Assembly: GCF_001411555.2 (NCBI RefSeq) | Contig: NC_049903.1 | Span: forward strand, 14,551,234 to 14,615,233 | DNA length: 64,000 nt | Reading direction: 5' to 3' | Origin: Juglans regia | Taxonomy: Eukaryota; Streptophyta; Magnoliopsida; Fagales; Juglandaceae | In this document: piece after piece, positions 1-11,299 of the stretch | Layout of the letters: each line of letters opens with the position of its first letter | How positions within the stretch are numbered: the stretch's first letter is position 1 | Notes under the pieces: generated by a model | The model's database searches: none | What the model was told of the DNA's origin: nothing | The model's input: the letters and a program-made list of their open reading frames with translations, nothing else | Translations under genes and position numbers: made by a program

Positions 1-638
1 TTTTTTGTTTTTTGGACAGATAGTTGAAAGAATTGTAAATCGCCATTATACGTATTTAAGATTAAATTGGAGTAAGGCGAGTGTTAATCTTGTCAACTCA
101 ATAACTTAAAAGGTTCAGATTAATATATTTAATGGTTAAGGTAATGCCGGTCCCTAAGTTTTCCTCATGTTTGCAAAAGCACATTGATTTCTAATTTTAG
201 CACTTTAGTTCTTTTTCTGAGGAGGTCGATATCCTTATTTTATTGCCATGTCGTCCTTATGGTGGGGAAATATCTTATACAAACAAGAGCTTGAGGTTAA
301 GGAAGGAAATCCTGAAATCAAGCTCTTATAAAAAATAAATAACCCTTCAAATCTAAATACAATAAAATCGAAGAAAATAAAATTAAAATAGACTAGAAAA
401 CTAATGTCCGAAGCAAGGGATACCAGTATAATCTATAAAGATAAGAATAATCATATGTTTAAGCAATTCAATGAGAGATGAGAAACTAACTGTGTTACCC
501 ATTAACTTGAAGGAAGCAAGATTGTCACTAAGGCGCTACCTTCTCTGTAAACATAATTGATACTAAAAGGGAAGAAATATTTGAACTCAAAGCATGTCAT
601 TCCAAATGCCAAAATAAAACCAGGGGGATGGGAATTGT
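1..638. other. Intergenic flank, no gene seen
   Basis: AT-rich sequence to the left of the gypsy element. The short reading frames here show no recognisable domain, no clear repeat ends and no RNA gene. Confidence 0.5.
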
Positions 639-1194
639 TGATGCAATTTCCTAATATGCATGTGGCGTGCCCTAATGACCTGCAACCATAAAGGAAGACT
701 TGGAGAACCCAATGGGAGATGCCTCTCATGCTTAACTTAGAGAAGAGTTATGCTCTTTCAATTAGCAATGAGTCTATAAATGTATGATACATACATGGTA
801 TGCTATTTATAAGGTTGAAGTGACCTAATATGGCAAGACCTTCCCATAGGTACGACTCTCAATGCTCAGTCTGGTATGTTATCTTCTCTAGCACAATTCG
901 ACCGTTGATGACGCCTATCCAATGCAGATATCTTGCTTGGGCTCATCTCCAGAGATTTGTTTCTTGTTGTGATACGATTAGTCAGGTTTCCATATGGGTT
1001 GTGATCTTCTAAAGTTTATCTTTAAGGACTGATTCCAATATTAGAGAGATACGGGTGGATGCCTTTATCCCTAAACTCCTACGTTGTGTAATTTAACCCT
1101 TTAACAATCCACTACCTTGTGAGTCTCACGTGACTGTGACCTTTAACTGCCTGAACTTCTTATCTTCACCTACTGGACATATTTATATCCAACA
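639..1194 (-). repeat. Left LTR (3' LTR of the minus-strand gypsy element)
   Basis: It begins TGATGCAATTTC and shares long blocks in the same order with 12550-13010: the GACYTGCAACCATAAAGGA block, AATGGGAGATGC, GGTTGARGTG..TGGCAAGACC, AGGACTGATYC and ACATATTTATATC. It is about 95 bp longer than the right copy, mostly from extra sequence near 1090-1160. The right border is set where similarity ends; the LTR may run further. Confidence 0.72.
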
Positions 1195-1690
1195 GCTACC
1201 CTTTAAATTCTTGTCGCACGTGTGCAGGAGAGAATTTCCTTCTTTTTTGTACTTTCTTTCCACGTCATTCATTTCAAATCTGATCCTTTTCTTATGGACA
1301 CATGTCCTTCTCGAGTAGAGCACACAATTCATGCATTCCTTCTGTTTGACGGTTTGCCTATATTCACTTCATGGTGCAGCATGAAATCCTTCAGCTTGTC
1401 TAACATACGTCTCCTTACGTAGCGTATAATACAAGATTTGTTCAATGTGTTTTCTCTATTGTTGACACGTAGCTTCCTTCCTTGCTCCATCCATTGTGTC
1501 TTTTGCCATTCCATCTTCCCATAATTGTCATCACCTTATTCCCATAATCGACTAAGTGTCTTATGTGTCCATTTAAGCTTCCTCATTTTGTCTTCATATT
1601 CTTCGTGCCTGTTTACACCACTTTCTCCCTTCAAATCCTTTCACTCTTTTACGCAAATGACTCCCAGAAATGCTTCTCAGTCTTCTCATC
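1195..1690. other. Leader region before the antisense ORF
   Basis: About 500 bp, pyrimidine-rich on the + strand, between the left LTR and the first recognisable antisense-ORF coding sequence. It could hold the 5' leader of the antisense transcript and the polypurine tract of the minus-strand element. Neither can be fixed from sequence alone. Confidence 0.35.
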
Positions 1691-3225
1691 CACGTCATTC
1701 TCCAAATGGCTCCCAGAAGCTGCTAGAGTGTCACCACTACCTAAGTGGAGTGGGATTCCGTGAGGGATTGATATGGTATCCCTTAGTCGATATGGATGAA
1801 CTCTTCTCGATTCTCACAATGGCATTGTCAACTCTGATGGGTTGTCGAGTACGCTAGACTATATATTAGCATGTTTCTGATGGGGTTAAGGCTCCCATTC
1901 TATCGCCCAATTCACGACATCTTAGACTTCTTGGGCATGACCCTTGCCTAACTCATACTCAATGCTTGGAGGATAATGTTATCGTGTTGTATTGTCTGGA
2001 GGCAGGCCTTGGAGGCTGCGAGAGAAGAGGATCCTGACCTCACTGCCTACGCATTCTTCCGCATCCATGTCTTTAGGCGGCATGATGGGAACCATTATAG
2101 TTTTCGTTCATGAACGGGCTACAGGGTTGTACATTTGGAACCCCGTTACTCACATGTCAAAGATTGGGATCGGAAGTTCTTACTTGTCCTTGGAGTTGGC
2201 TGGAAGTTTCCTGTTGGTGAGGCGAACTGCCGTGAGTTTCCTATGAGGGCCTTGTAGGGTCATGTTCCCAATAACCATGATTTTGAAGTCACTCCCACTA
2301 GGGAAGACAGGGTGTTTGGATCTCATTTATTCATAGGTTAGAGACAACCCAAACTCTGTTAACTTTGATGTGATCCTCACTCGAGAGAATGTGGACTATT
2401 TCTTGGTATAATTGGATTGGTCACTAGTTGTAGGCCGTCAGATGCCTTGTTCAATGGGTCCAAGACCTTTTCGTGGGCACAAGAGGGTTGCTCCTACTCC
2501 ATTCAATCCAAAAGGAAATAGGCCCTATACAGAGGGTGATGGGGCCCATGGTAGGTCACGTGCTCGTTGTGACCCCGATAGTCTAGAGAAGGGCACGGAG
2601 CATCCCCAACCATCAACTGCCCCTTCATTTAGCAGTCGTTAAGAAACTAAACGCTCCCCTCCATTGTTGAATCATGTTTGCCTTATGGATGTGATCAACC
2701 AAGGAGCCCAGGACTTGGACTCATTATTGGACTCTTCATTCTTCGACTCGATTCTCGATGTCTTCATGGGCTCCTTTCACGATGCCTTGCATGAAAGGTT
2801 TGAGTCGTCATCCTCCTTTTCGAAGGTGAGTGGATCTGTCGAAGTGTTAGTGTTTGGCAGGGAAAAGCCTGACCCTGAGACTGTGGGGAGGATGTTGAAG
2901 CTTTAGCCTTGCCTTCATCAGAACAAGCCATTGTTTACGATAGGAAAACTCCTAAGATTGTTTGGGAGGTGGCCACTTCTCCTATGGGCGAATCTTCGCC
3001 CCCCATTACTCTTAACGAGGAAGATCCAAGGGCTTCCTCCCTCATGGACGAGTCCTTGCCCATCGTTACTCTTGGTGAGGAAGCTTTAGAAGTTTCTGCT
3101 TCTATTAGCCGAACCCACTCATTAATGGTTGTTGGCAGCGACTATGCTTCCATTAAGCTTATAGAGAATCAACTCATGGTTCCTTTTCCAAGCTCGAGGC
3201 ATCTTCCGCTAAAGAAATGATTCAG

Positions 3226-3370
3226 CCACAAAGAGATCATACAAAAGTAAACTCACATGGTGTGATATGGTATGTATATTGTAAAACTGTTTTTATTGTA
3301 AAGTAGATCGAACATTAAGTCAAGTCAATTTGTGGGTTTATTTTTGTGTGATCTCTTTGTGACTGTAGCC
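3226..3370. mobile_element. Short MITE with ~33-bp terminal inverted repeats
   Basis: The left arm CACAAAGAGATCATACAAAA (continuing GTAAACTCACA) is matched in inverted orientation by the right end (TGTGGGTTTATTTTTGTGTG then ATCTCTTTGTG). The element is about 140 bp. It interrupts the antisense ORF just before a larger hAT-like element. No convincing target duplication was found. Confidence 0.65.
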
Positions 3371-3398
3371 GTTCTCCTCCTACTATGGTCTTTTTAGT

Positions 3399-4311
3399 TA
3401 GGGGTGTAACTAGTCTAGTTTGGTCCAATTTTGAACATATTTTAGAACAAAACTGTATATATCGATTTTAAAAATTTAAGAACCAATATCAGACTAATTC
3501 ATCACTAAAACTGAAATTTTTTATTTTTTCAATTCCAGTCCGATTTAGTCCAGTTTTTCTAGTTTAGTAGTGAAAAGTTCTACCACATATTTCGGCTTCT
3601 TTGATGGGCTTTCACCAATAAATTACCCTCCCATAATAAGGTCTGTGATAAATGGAGAGGATCAACAAGAGTAATTCCTTGACTTAATGCACGCCATGCA
3701 CCATGGCACCCCAGATAAAATCACAAACTCATATACATGAGTACTATCGTCTTCACAAAGACATACGCACACTTATAATATACATGACTATGACTCAATA
3801 ATATCTCCAAACCAAAGAACAAAAAGAAAAGCAAACCAAGAGTCCACTTTGGTTCCAGCATTGGTTATTTTGTGTGCTTGATTTTAAAGTTGTTGGTCTT
3901 GTCATTAGAGTTTGCGTTCCAGCTTACAGCACTGCATGTAACTATTTGTGAGGTTATTTTCATTTGTAAGTTCAACATTGCATCAATTTCCTCCTCTTTG
4001 TGAACGTTTTAAACAAAATTCTGGAAGATTCTACCATCGAGTAGCTCATGATTAAATGTATTGTTTCTTTAAGCCTATTAAGAAAAAAGAGTACAATTAT
4101 GTTCATATAAAAAAAATATAATACATATAATATAAATATAAATAATATAATCATATAATATAAAATAAAAAATATTTTGTATATAATACAAAAAATAAAA
4201 AGGTATATATAGCAACCGGTTCGGTTTGGTGCAAACCGGTGTTATAAATATCAAAATCGAAACCGAACCAGTTTGATTGGTTTTACCAATTCACCGTTTT
4301 TTATAGCCCTA
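3399..4311. mobile_element. hAT-like non-autonomous element, ~0.91 kb, CCGGTT-rich
   Basis: It starts TAGGGGTGTAACTAG and ends TTTATAGCCCTA, imperfect inverted ends of the TAGGGNTGTAA type. Near the ends it carries repeated CCGGTTCGGTTTGG/AACCGAACC motifs; the middle is very AT-rich and non-coding. A second member of the same family lies at 55287-56225. The 8-bp flanks here do not match well, so the borders rest on similarity to the second copy. Confidence 0.6.
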
Positions 4312-5430
4312 TCCCCAGTTGCTTTGTCAGTGGTTCCTGTCGAATAGACAAACCATCCTTTACTCAGTGCAACTTCACAAGAGCCCAATTCTTGCCCAGA
4401 GATGTTTGGTCCATCCCCAGCTCAGCCTTCTTCGTCTACCCGCAAGTAGGCTTCTCTTCAAATCCCATAGTCGTCCTAATTGCTCAAGAACTTGAGCATT
4501 TTCTTTCTCCAATACGTAACCTCGCCATTGGTTTGTGTTATTTTTTTTCTATGTGCCATTATCTAACTCGAGTTGTTCGTCGTAGGGTTTACAATCCTCC
4601 TGCTCCTTCATGGAGGGAGCCCAATGAGCCGTTTTAGAGGTAGTGGAGGAGAGGAAGAAATAGGAGGTTGCTTACTCCCGGCTAGATTCCCACTTGCACG
4701 TCTAAGAGGTGGAGATTGCCTTGCTGAAGAGAGAGGTATATGGGCTTCAACATCCCTTGGTTTTGGAGAAGCTTTCCTACAAATGGTGTAGAATGACTTA
4801 GACTGAGCCCTGACACGTGAGTGGGAGGCTAGTCGTGCTTCCACACTCTTGGAAGACATTTTGGAGGCAGAGCATGTGCTTAACAACTAACTAGATGTCG
4901 AATTGGAGGAGGCATTGAAGTTTACGTCGTAAGTGAGAGAGCTTTGCTCTACTTATGTAGAGTGAGCTTCAAAGGCTAAAGATTCTTATGGTGCCTTTAT
5001 TTGGACCTCGATGTCATGCAAAAGGAACTACCCCAAGCCAAGGCTAGGTTTCGGTATATTAGGGAGGAGCTTAACAAAGTTGATAGACATTACTTTAAAC
5101 TCTAGGGCATGACTAAGACTTTTTTAGGAGAGCTTGAAAAGTCTCAATGACGTGTTAATGAGCTGGATGCTAAACTGCGAGCTTCCTGGGATGAGTTGTT
5201 TGCCTCTCCCCTCAACTCTCCATAACCCTTCGAGTTCATGATTGAGCATAAGGGATGCAATCTCGGATTGAGGATGTTGAAGAGGTTCTTGCTAACTCAT
5301 CCTAAGACAGATTTGAGGACTTTGGAGCCATGGAATGTCCTTCCTGACTCGTCAGCCTTAGTCTACTTGGACTCTCTTGGGGGTAAACATGATTATGGAT
5401 GCCTTCTCAAACCAACAGCCACCAGATAGT

Positions 5431-6180
5431 GGTTTAGCTCCTTAGAGTCGGGCTTATTCCTCTTGTTGTTTTGTCTTTGGTTTTGAGTTGATGAGTTTGT
5501 AATGTTTTGATTTGAATTTATATTGATAACTTCATAACTCTTAAGAGACTTACCATGTTATGTACTCATTTTGTAAAATATTTTCCACGTTATATACATA
5601 TTCCTTTGGAGTTTGATGTCTGTTGTGTGTCTTCTTCTTCTTTTTCTTTTTTATTTTTCTTTTTATATTTTATTGATGTTCTTTTATCATATTCTTTTAG
5701 CATTTGATACCTATTGAGGGCCCTTCGTTTCTTTCATCGCCAACTTTATTTTTGCGCTTTGTTCCTTGTGTTTTTTTTTTTAATTTTTTTTTATCCTACA
5801 AGTAGATTTGGCTATTGTTTGGGCTAAGACTAACCCCAATCACATGTGCATTGTTAGCCTTTGGTTGCCATGAGTTAGTGCGAGTGTTAACCCCAATCAC
5901 ATACACTTTATTAATAGTCAGCGTGCTAAGGGGGCAGGAGGTTTTCTCGACTGTTATTTGGGCGAAAGCTAACCCCAATTGCATGCACGTTGTTAGCCTT
6001 TGGTCATCATTCAATGGCTATGAGTGTTAACTTCGATCATGTGCACATTGTTAACACTCGATCACTTGCTCAGAGGGCGTCAATATTCTTGCTGATGAAA
6101 GATAAGCATAGTGTACTCACAAGAAGATTCTTTTATAGAGTGTCAGAGTTGCATGAAACTAACTAGACAAAATATCTCTG
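5431..6180. repeat. Spacer with degenerate tandem repeats between antisense ORF and integrase
   Basis: From about 5815 to 6070 a unit of roughly 60-80 bp containing CTAACCCCAATCACATGTGC followed by A/GTTGTTAGCCTTTGG recurs about four times with drift (near 5826, 5889, 5969 and 6028). The rest of the stretch is T-rich. It sits downstream of integrase in the element's own orientation. Tat-lineage elements often carry tandem repeats in this part. Confidence 0.55.
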
Positions 6181-7400
6181 AAAGTGCTCTTCATTCCATG
6201 GGTGTGGTAGTCTCTTACCGTCCAAATCTTGTAGGCGGTAGGAGCATGGTCTATTATTTGTTACTATCACATATGGTCCTTCTCAACTAGGTCTGAGCTT
6301 TCCATCTTCCTGCCTCTTGGTTGTTGTCACGATCTCTCTTAGCACAAGATCTCCAACTTTGAATACTTGATGTTTGACTTTCTTGTTGAAATATTGTGCA
6401 GCTCTTCTCCTATAGCATGTTGCTCTCACTTCTGCCTCTTCCCTCCTTTCCTAAAATAGATCAAGGTTTCCTTTCAAGCCCCCATCATTTAGTTTTTCAT
6501 TGTAGTTTTGAACTCGATGACTCGGCATGCCGATCTCCATTAGTATCACTACTTCACAACCATAGGTCATTGCAAACGGGGTTTGTATACCCATAACACT
6601 CATGGGAGTTCTTTAGTCCACACTCATTTTTGGTCTGCCAGCTTCTTCTTCATTATGAGAAACATGGTCTTGTTTGTAGCCTGTACTTGGTCGTTAGCCT
6701 GAGGATGGCCGGGGGAAGAGTATTTGACTTTAATTCCTAGCTCAACGCATCAATCTCTATATTGGTCGCAGTTGAACTGTCGTCTATTGTCTAAAATCAA
6801 GGATCATGATATACCGAATTGACACACGATGGACTTATCAAGAAACTTTATGATGTTGGTGGCTATAATCGTTGCCAACGTCTATGCTTCTACTCATTTC
6901 ATGAAGTAGTCAATGGAGATCATTGCAAACATAAACTCCTCCCTTTCCTAACAGCATGGATCTACAATGTTGATTTCCCACTATGCGAAAGGCCATGGTG
7001 CCACTACTATTAACTCTTTTTTATGGGTTGTGAGGCACAGTAACATGTAATTGCACTTCGAACACTTCCTGACAAACTCCTCCACATCCTTAGTGCGTGG
7101 GGCTAGTAGTACCTTGCCTTCAAGGCTTTATGTGCTAGGGCTCTGCCACTAGAGTGATTTCTGTATACTCCCTCGTGTATCTCTACCATCACATATTGTG
7201 TTTCATCCACAGTGATACATTGCACAAATGGGGCAGAGAATCCTCTCTTATGTAACACCCATTTTGTAAGGGTAAATCTAACTGCGTTGGATTTCATCTT
7301 CCTCACTCCTATTCGTTCATCTGGGAGTTCCCCTGTGGCAAGTGCCTCGCCACATCCTATGCCTAGTTCAGACAATCATTCCTATTATTGATACCTCATT
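6180..7400 (-). pseudogene. Gypsy integrase (pol C-terminal part), decayed
   Basis: On the minus strand, 7375-7103 encodes the HHCC-type zinc domain region of a Ty3/gypsy integrase, with the motifs LHKRGFSAPFVQCI, VMVEIHEGVYRNHSSGRALA and HKALKARYY. Further 3' on that strand, weaker core similarity is visible through stops and frameshifts (a segment reading like W-I-IV-P followed by a degraded TTS-type stretch near 6900). The catalytic D,D35E residues cannot be traced cleanly, so the domain is dead. It lies immediately after RNase H in the element's order. Confidence 0.6.
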
Positions 7401-7499
7401 TCTAATTGATGGGGTCTCCAATACATGCATTGTTATGCTCCATAGAGGAGCGAGCCTTCCATTCCTGAGGTGACCCAGGAATGGACTAGGCACCGATAT

Positions 7500-7870
7500 A
7501 TTAGAATCGATTGCACCGATCGCACCAATCCCATACTAGTTGCAGGTACCTTTTTCAATTTTTTCTCCTTTGCCAGGTACTCTCATTTCACTTGGTTTAC
7601 CACTAATTGGAAATCTGCATATACGTAAACTTTTTTTAGCTCCTAGCCCTTCTGCCAAGACGAGTCCTGCCAATAATGCTTTGTATCCTACTTTATTGTT
7701 GGTCGTCTCGAAGATTAGTTTCACATTGTAATGAATTTCTTTGCCTCTTTCAGTTACAAGGTAAAGGCCTACTCTCCCGCTGCTATAGGAGTAGGAGCCG
7801 TCAACATACACCTACGGGTTTTCCCTCGGTGCCACATGCAGTTCTTCTAGGAAGTTAGCAAATTTGACGA
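7500..7870 (-). pseudogene. Gypsy RNase H domain, decayed
   Basis: The reading frame 7811-7536 (minus) begins MYVDGSYSYSSGRVGLYLVT and continues with TTNNKVGYKALLAGLVLAEGLGAK. This fits the plant gypsy RNase H pattern (FVDGSS..GAGLLL, TTNNEAEYEALIAGL). The usual E-A-E before the YEAL motif is changed (KVGYKAL), and the C-terminal SDSQLV-like segment is lost to a frameshift. Confidence 0.75.
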
Positions 7871-8201
7871 CGAAGTTTGCTAAGACTTGTCCCTTCATGG
7901 TGCTTTGCGGGAGCTAATCAAGATTGAAGTCACTAAACTTGATTCAATAGTTTACTAATCAACCTGACCCATCAGGTTTATGTAGGACTTGCTTCAGAGG
8001 GGCTTTAATAAATACCCTCACTGCATAGGCTTGAAAGTAGGGCCTCAGCTGGTGTGCTGTCTCCATTAGGATGAATGCTAGTAAGTCCATTCGTGGGTAG
8101 CATGCTTCCGTTCCCTACAAAGCTCGGATCGTGTAATACATCGGCCTCTATTTTCTTTCTTCTTACCTAACCAGTGCAGCACTCATTGCCTCCAGTGTAA
8201 C

Positions 8202-8248
<47 letters not shown>

Positions 8249-8250
8249 GG
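7871..8250 (-). pseudogene. Degraded RT-RNase H connection of the gypsy element
   Basis: This stretch lies between the RT thumb and RNase H. Traces of a connection-domain translation (an LTREAEKPYYQPM-like pattern) can be guessed on the minus strand, but no long frame survives. An (AT)n tract occupies its right end. Confidence 0.35.
8205..8247. repeat. (AT)n microsatellite
   Basis: About 43 bp of uninterrupted AT dinucleotides inside the decayed pol region. Confidence 0.95.
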
Positions 8251-10153
8251 GATCTCCCTCTATTTAGTTTGACTAAGGAGAGGATGGTTGGATAGACATG
8301 CCTTCATCTGCTCAAACACTTGTCTGTTGACCTGGAAGAATGGCAAGCACTGTTTGTTGACCTCAGGGTGAAACATTTTAGCACTACTATCCTACCAGGT
8401 AGCTGTTGTACGTTGTTTAGACCCCTTGGGGGCTTCGTCTCCATTATCGTCTTGATTTTTTCTAGATTGGCTTTAATTTCTCGCTCTAATGCAATGAGCC
8501 CTAAGAACTTGCCTGATCCCACACAAAAGGCACATTTGGCCAAGTTGAATTTCATCTTATATTTTCCCAATACGACAAAAGATTCTTGAAGGTTTGCTAT
8601 TTGGTGGTCAGTCTCTTTTCTCTTAACTAGTAAGTCATCTACGTAGACCTCCATATTTTGCTTGATCTACTATATGAACATATGTGTTGAACCCAAAGTT
8701 CTAAGCATCATATAACTCTACATGTACTTATGGATTTGATGATAACAAACAAATTTAAGCATTAAAGATTTTTAAGTTATCAACAACATCAACAAATTAA
8801 GCATGAGCAAAGCTTACAAATGAAGCTTTTAGAGTAATTTTGTACATCTCTTTCAAGATTCATAAAAGGTTTAAGGCTAAAAAATAATATTATCTTATGA
8901 TACATCAATTTGTATTTTTTACATCTATATGATATGATTGAAAGTTTGAAATTTAAAAAGTGATCAATCATTTTTTAAACATATGCAAAAAGTATAAGTT
9001 TTTATTTGAAAATTTTGAAAAATTAATGATGTTGTCTTTGACAATCAAAAAAGGAGAAACTTTTGTTTGAAAATTTTGAAAAATAAATGATACTCCTTTT
9101 TGACATTTGAATATTTTTTAAATTTGAAAAGAAAGTCTCATATGCCTATAAATAGCTCATTTGAGATATTCAAAAATACATCAACTATAAGCTTTACAAC
9201 ATTTATTCATCAAAAGTTTTCAATCTCTCTTTTCTAAGCATCGAGTCTTAACTTTTGTTTATTTTGAGAAAGATATAGTTTGCATTGTACTTTTCATTAC
9301 ACTCATTGATGAGTGTACTCTGATAACCTACCCACTATCATTTATTGTATAAACAGTAAAAGGGTGTGTGTAACTCTTGTGAGTGTAGTAGAAATTTTAC
9401 ACAAGGAATAGCTGAATCACCACTCGTATGGTGATTGTAAGTGTAGAACATGTTCTACATGAAATCGTTGAAGCGATATTGTTCAAAGGTGTAATATGTT
9501 TCTATTTGTACCTTAAGGGGTTGAATAGTGAATTTGAGAATTCTTATAGGGTAACTTGAGGCGAGGACGTAACCAGTGGGGCTGAACCTTATTAAAATAC
9601 TGAGTTTGCATCTCTCTTACCCTTACTCTTTATATTTACTATTGTTTAGTATTTTATTAATATTTATATTATGTATTTGATTTATAATTGTTAATTTTTT
9701 TAGACTAACTCAATTCACGCCCCATCTTGGGTTAGTCATATGGGCAACAATGTGGTTTTCTAGCCCATGATACATCACCCCTTGCATTTTTCAGGCCGAA
9801 TGACATTACTTGGTATCAATAGAGTCCTTTGTCTATTATGAAAGACATTTTCTCTTGGTAGTAATACAATATCTGGTTGTAGCCAAAATAGGCATCCATA
9901 GAACTCAAAATCTAGTGGCCTACTGTTGAGTCTACTATCAGGTTGATCCATGGAATGGGAAATGTCCTTTGGGTATACCTTGTTCAAGTCGGTGAAATCT
10001 ACACAGATTTTTCATTTGCCGCTTGTCTTTTTCACTAACACGACATTTGAGAGCCATTCCGAGTAATAGGCCTATCGGATAAACCTTGCCTTTAAGAGGT
10101 CTTCCACCTTCTCCACAATTGCTGTGCATTTCTCCACATTGAAGCTTCTCCAC
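8250..10153 (-). pseudogene. Gypsy reverse transcriptase, split by a solo LTR
   Basis: The C-terminal half (8654-8304, minus) starts MEVYVDDLLVKRK, which contains the catalytic YVDD box, and continues with NLAKCAFCVGSGKFLG and the P-G connection motif. The N-terminal half lies to the right (10153-9775): DLNKVYPKDISHSMDQ-like, then a degraded motif corresponding to SFMDAYSGYNQI (here FYGCLFWLQPDIV in one frame), and FRPEKC/ATYQ-like sequence. The two halves are separated by about 1.06 kb, annotated separately as a solo LTR. Frameshifts and stops exist on both sides, so the enzyme is inactive. Confidence 0.75.
8687..9749. mobile_element. Solo LTR (Ty1/copia SIRE/Maximus-like) inserted in the gypsy RT
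   Basis: The segment interrupts the RT reading frame and is flanked on both sides by ATGTG (8682-8686 and 9750-9754), a 5-bp target duplication. It ends CTTGGGTTAGTCATATGGGC AACA. If the conventional TG start is used, the LTR begins at 8685 (TGTTGAACCC) and the left duplication reads ATATG, one mismatch. There is no coding capacity. The about 1.06-kb length and the GAGGCGAGGACGTAACC and CACGCCCCATCTTGGGTTA motifs resemble SIRE/Maximus copia LTRs (from memory). Confidence 0.75.
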
Positions 10154-10559
10154 TTTTGCTGTAATTTCTTGGCTTCTAGGTAAATGCAGAGGCGATGTTC
10201 TATCACCTTTGCATCTAAGTCAAGCATGCCCTCATGATTCCATGAGAATACATCTCTATGCTCGATGAGGAGCTGTTTTAGCTACTCCCTGAGTTCCAGC
10301 GACATTCATGTCCCCATTTAGACTCTCGCATCAGGTCGGCCCAAATATAGGGTCACTAACTCCAAGGGCTCAGCAGCCTCTCTCCTTGCTTCATATTCCC
10401 CTTATCCCAAGTCTCTAATCCTTGCTCAATGAGCTCCGGTGGTTGATGAACCACTTCTTGAACCTCTTTTCCTTTAGCGATCAAGACGTTCATGCCATCA
10501 TTCTTTAGTTATTGTACTTAACATTCATGTGCCAACACTTGCTTGTTACGGACTTTCCT

Positions 10560-11090
10560 GATACCTGCGTAAGTTGGAAACCTCATCATCAAGTGGTAAG
10601 TTGAGGTGACAACCAACATCTTGTTCAAAGTTGGGTGACTAATGATGGTGTTGTACTAAAAGCAGGCTTTAACCACCAAGAAATCCGTCATTATCGTAGC
10701 CGATAAGGACTATACTCCCTCTATGACAGGCATTGCGATGGCACATACTGGTTGCATTGTCTCTCTTGATAATACCTTCAATGACGTGGGGGCTGGGCGT
10801 AATCTGTCTTGCTTTATGCCTATCTTTAGAAACATGTCCCAAGATAAGATTTCTGTCGAGCTCCCATTGTCAATTAAGATCCTGCATCAAGTGTACTTCT
10901 CGAGAAGTAGAGTCATTACCAACGCATCATCATGTGGATACAATACTCCTTCACAATTTTCATCAACAAAAGTTATGGGAGTTGTCTTTATAGTTTTAGT
11001 TTGCTTCAGTGGCCTGTCGACATCAAACACTTCTTCGTATCCTGCTTTCCTAGCATGAGCTTTCCTGGTTGAAGACGAAACTTCACCCTT
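10560..11090 (-). pseudogene. Gypsy aspartic protease region, decayed
   Basis: The minus-strand translation around 10760-10900 gives CRILIDNGSSTEILSWDMFL, matching the plant gypsy protease active-site block (usual form VLVDNGSSADILY). Flanking sequence VFDVDRPLKQTKTI (near 11020) and MTDFLVVKACFQYNTI (near 10660) agrees with the same domain. At least one in-frame stop interrupts it. Confidence 0.65.
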
Positions 11091-11299
11091 AACAAACCCT
11101 CATATTATGATTCTGATCTTGTCGGGGGGAGTGTTCCCATCTTGTGTTTTTGCCCCTCCTCGGGCTCTCACTCCTATGCCTCCCTATTGACCTCTTCCAT
11201 ATTTTTCTAGCTGATGGCCTTAATGGCGGTTCGTGTTTAGCAACGAGTCACTCCAACTCCTCATTCTCCTGCATGACCTCTATCTGATGCTTAATGTTA

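Larger units (their letters stand above)
1690..5430 (+). pseudogene. Antisense ORF of the gypsy element (plant transposon-associated gag-like/PMD-type protein), decayed
   Basis: Conceptual translation with frame changes gives a segment at about 1868-2250 containing GLRLPFYRPIHDILDFLG, LAQLILNAWR and VLGVGWKFPVGEANCREFP. This resembles the 'putative gypsy-type transposon' (Transposase_28-like) domain found in plant retroelements (family judgement from memory). Downstream, 2412-3220 is low-complexity acidic/proline-serine sequence, interrupted by the insertions at 3226-3370 and 3399-4311. Coding similarity resumes after 4312 with charged, probably coiled-coil sequence, and ends near 5430 at LGGKHDYG. 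The frame is broken many times, so no functional protein is expected. Its orientation opposes gag-pol. The role of such antisense ORFs is unknown; regulation of the element is a guess. Confidence 0.6.

Noticed and set aside
3972..4154. A minus-strand frame with hydrophobic residues
   Set aside because: It lies in the AT-rich core of the hAT-like element; a composition artefact.
5815..6070. CRISPR-like array
   Set aside because: The repeats are degenerate, the spacers are not uniform, and the DNA is a plant retrotransposon.
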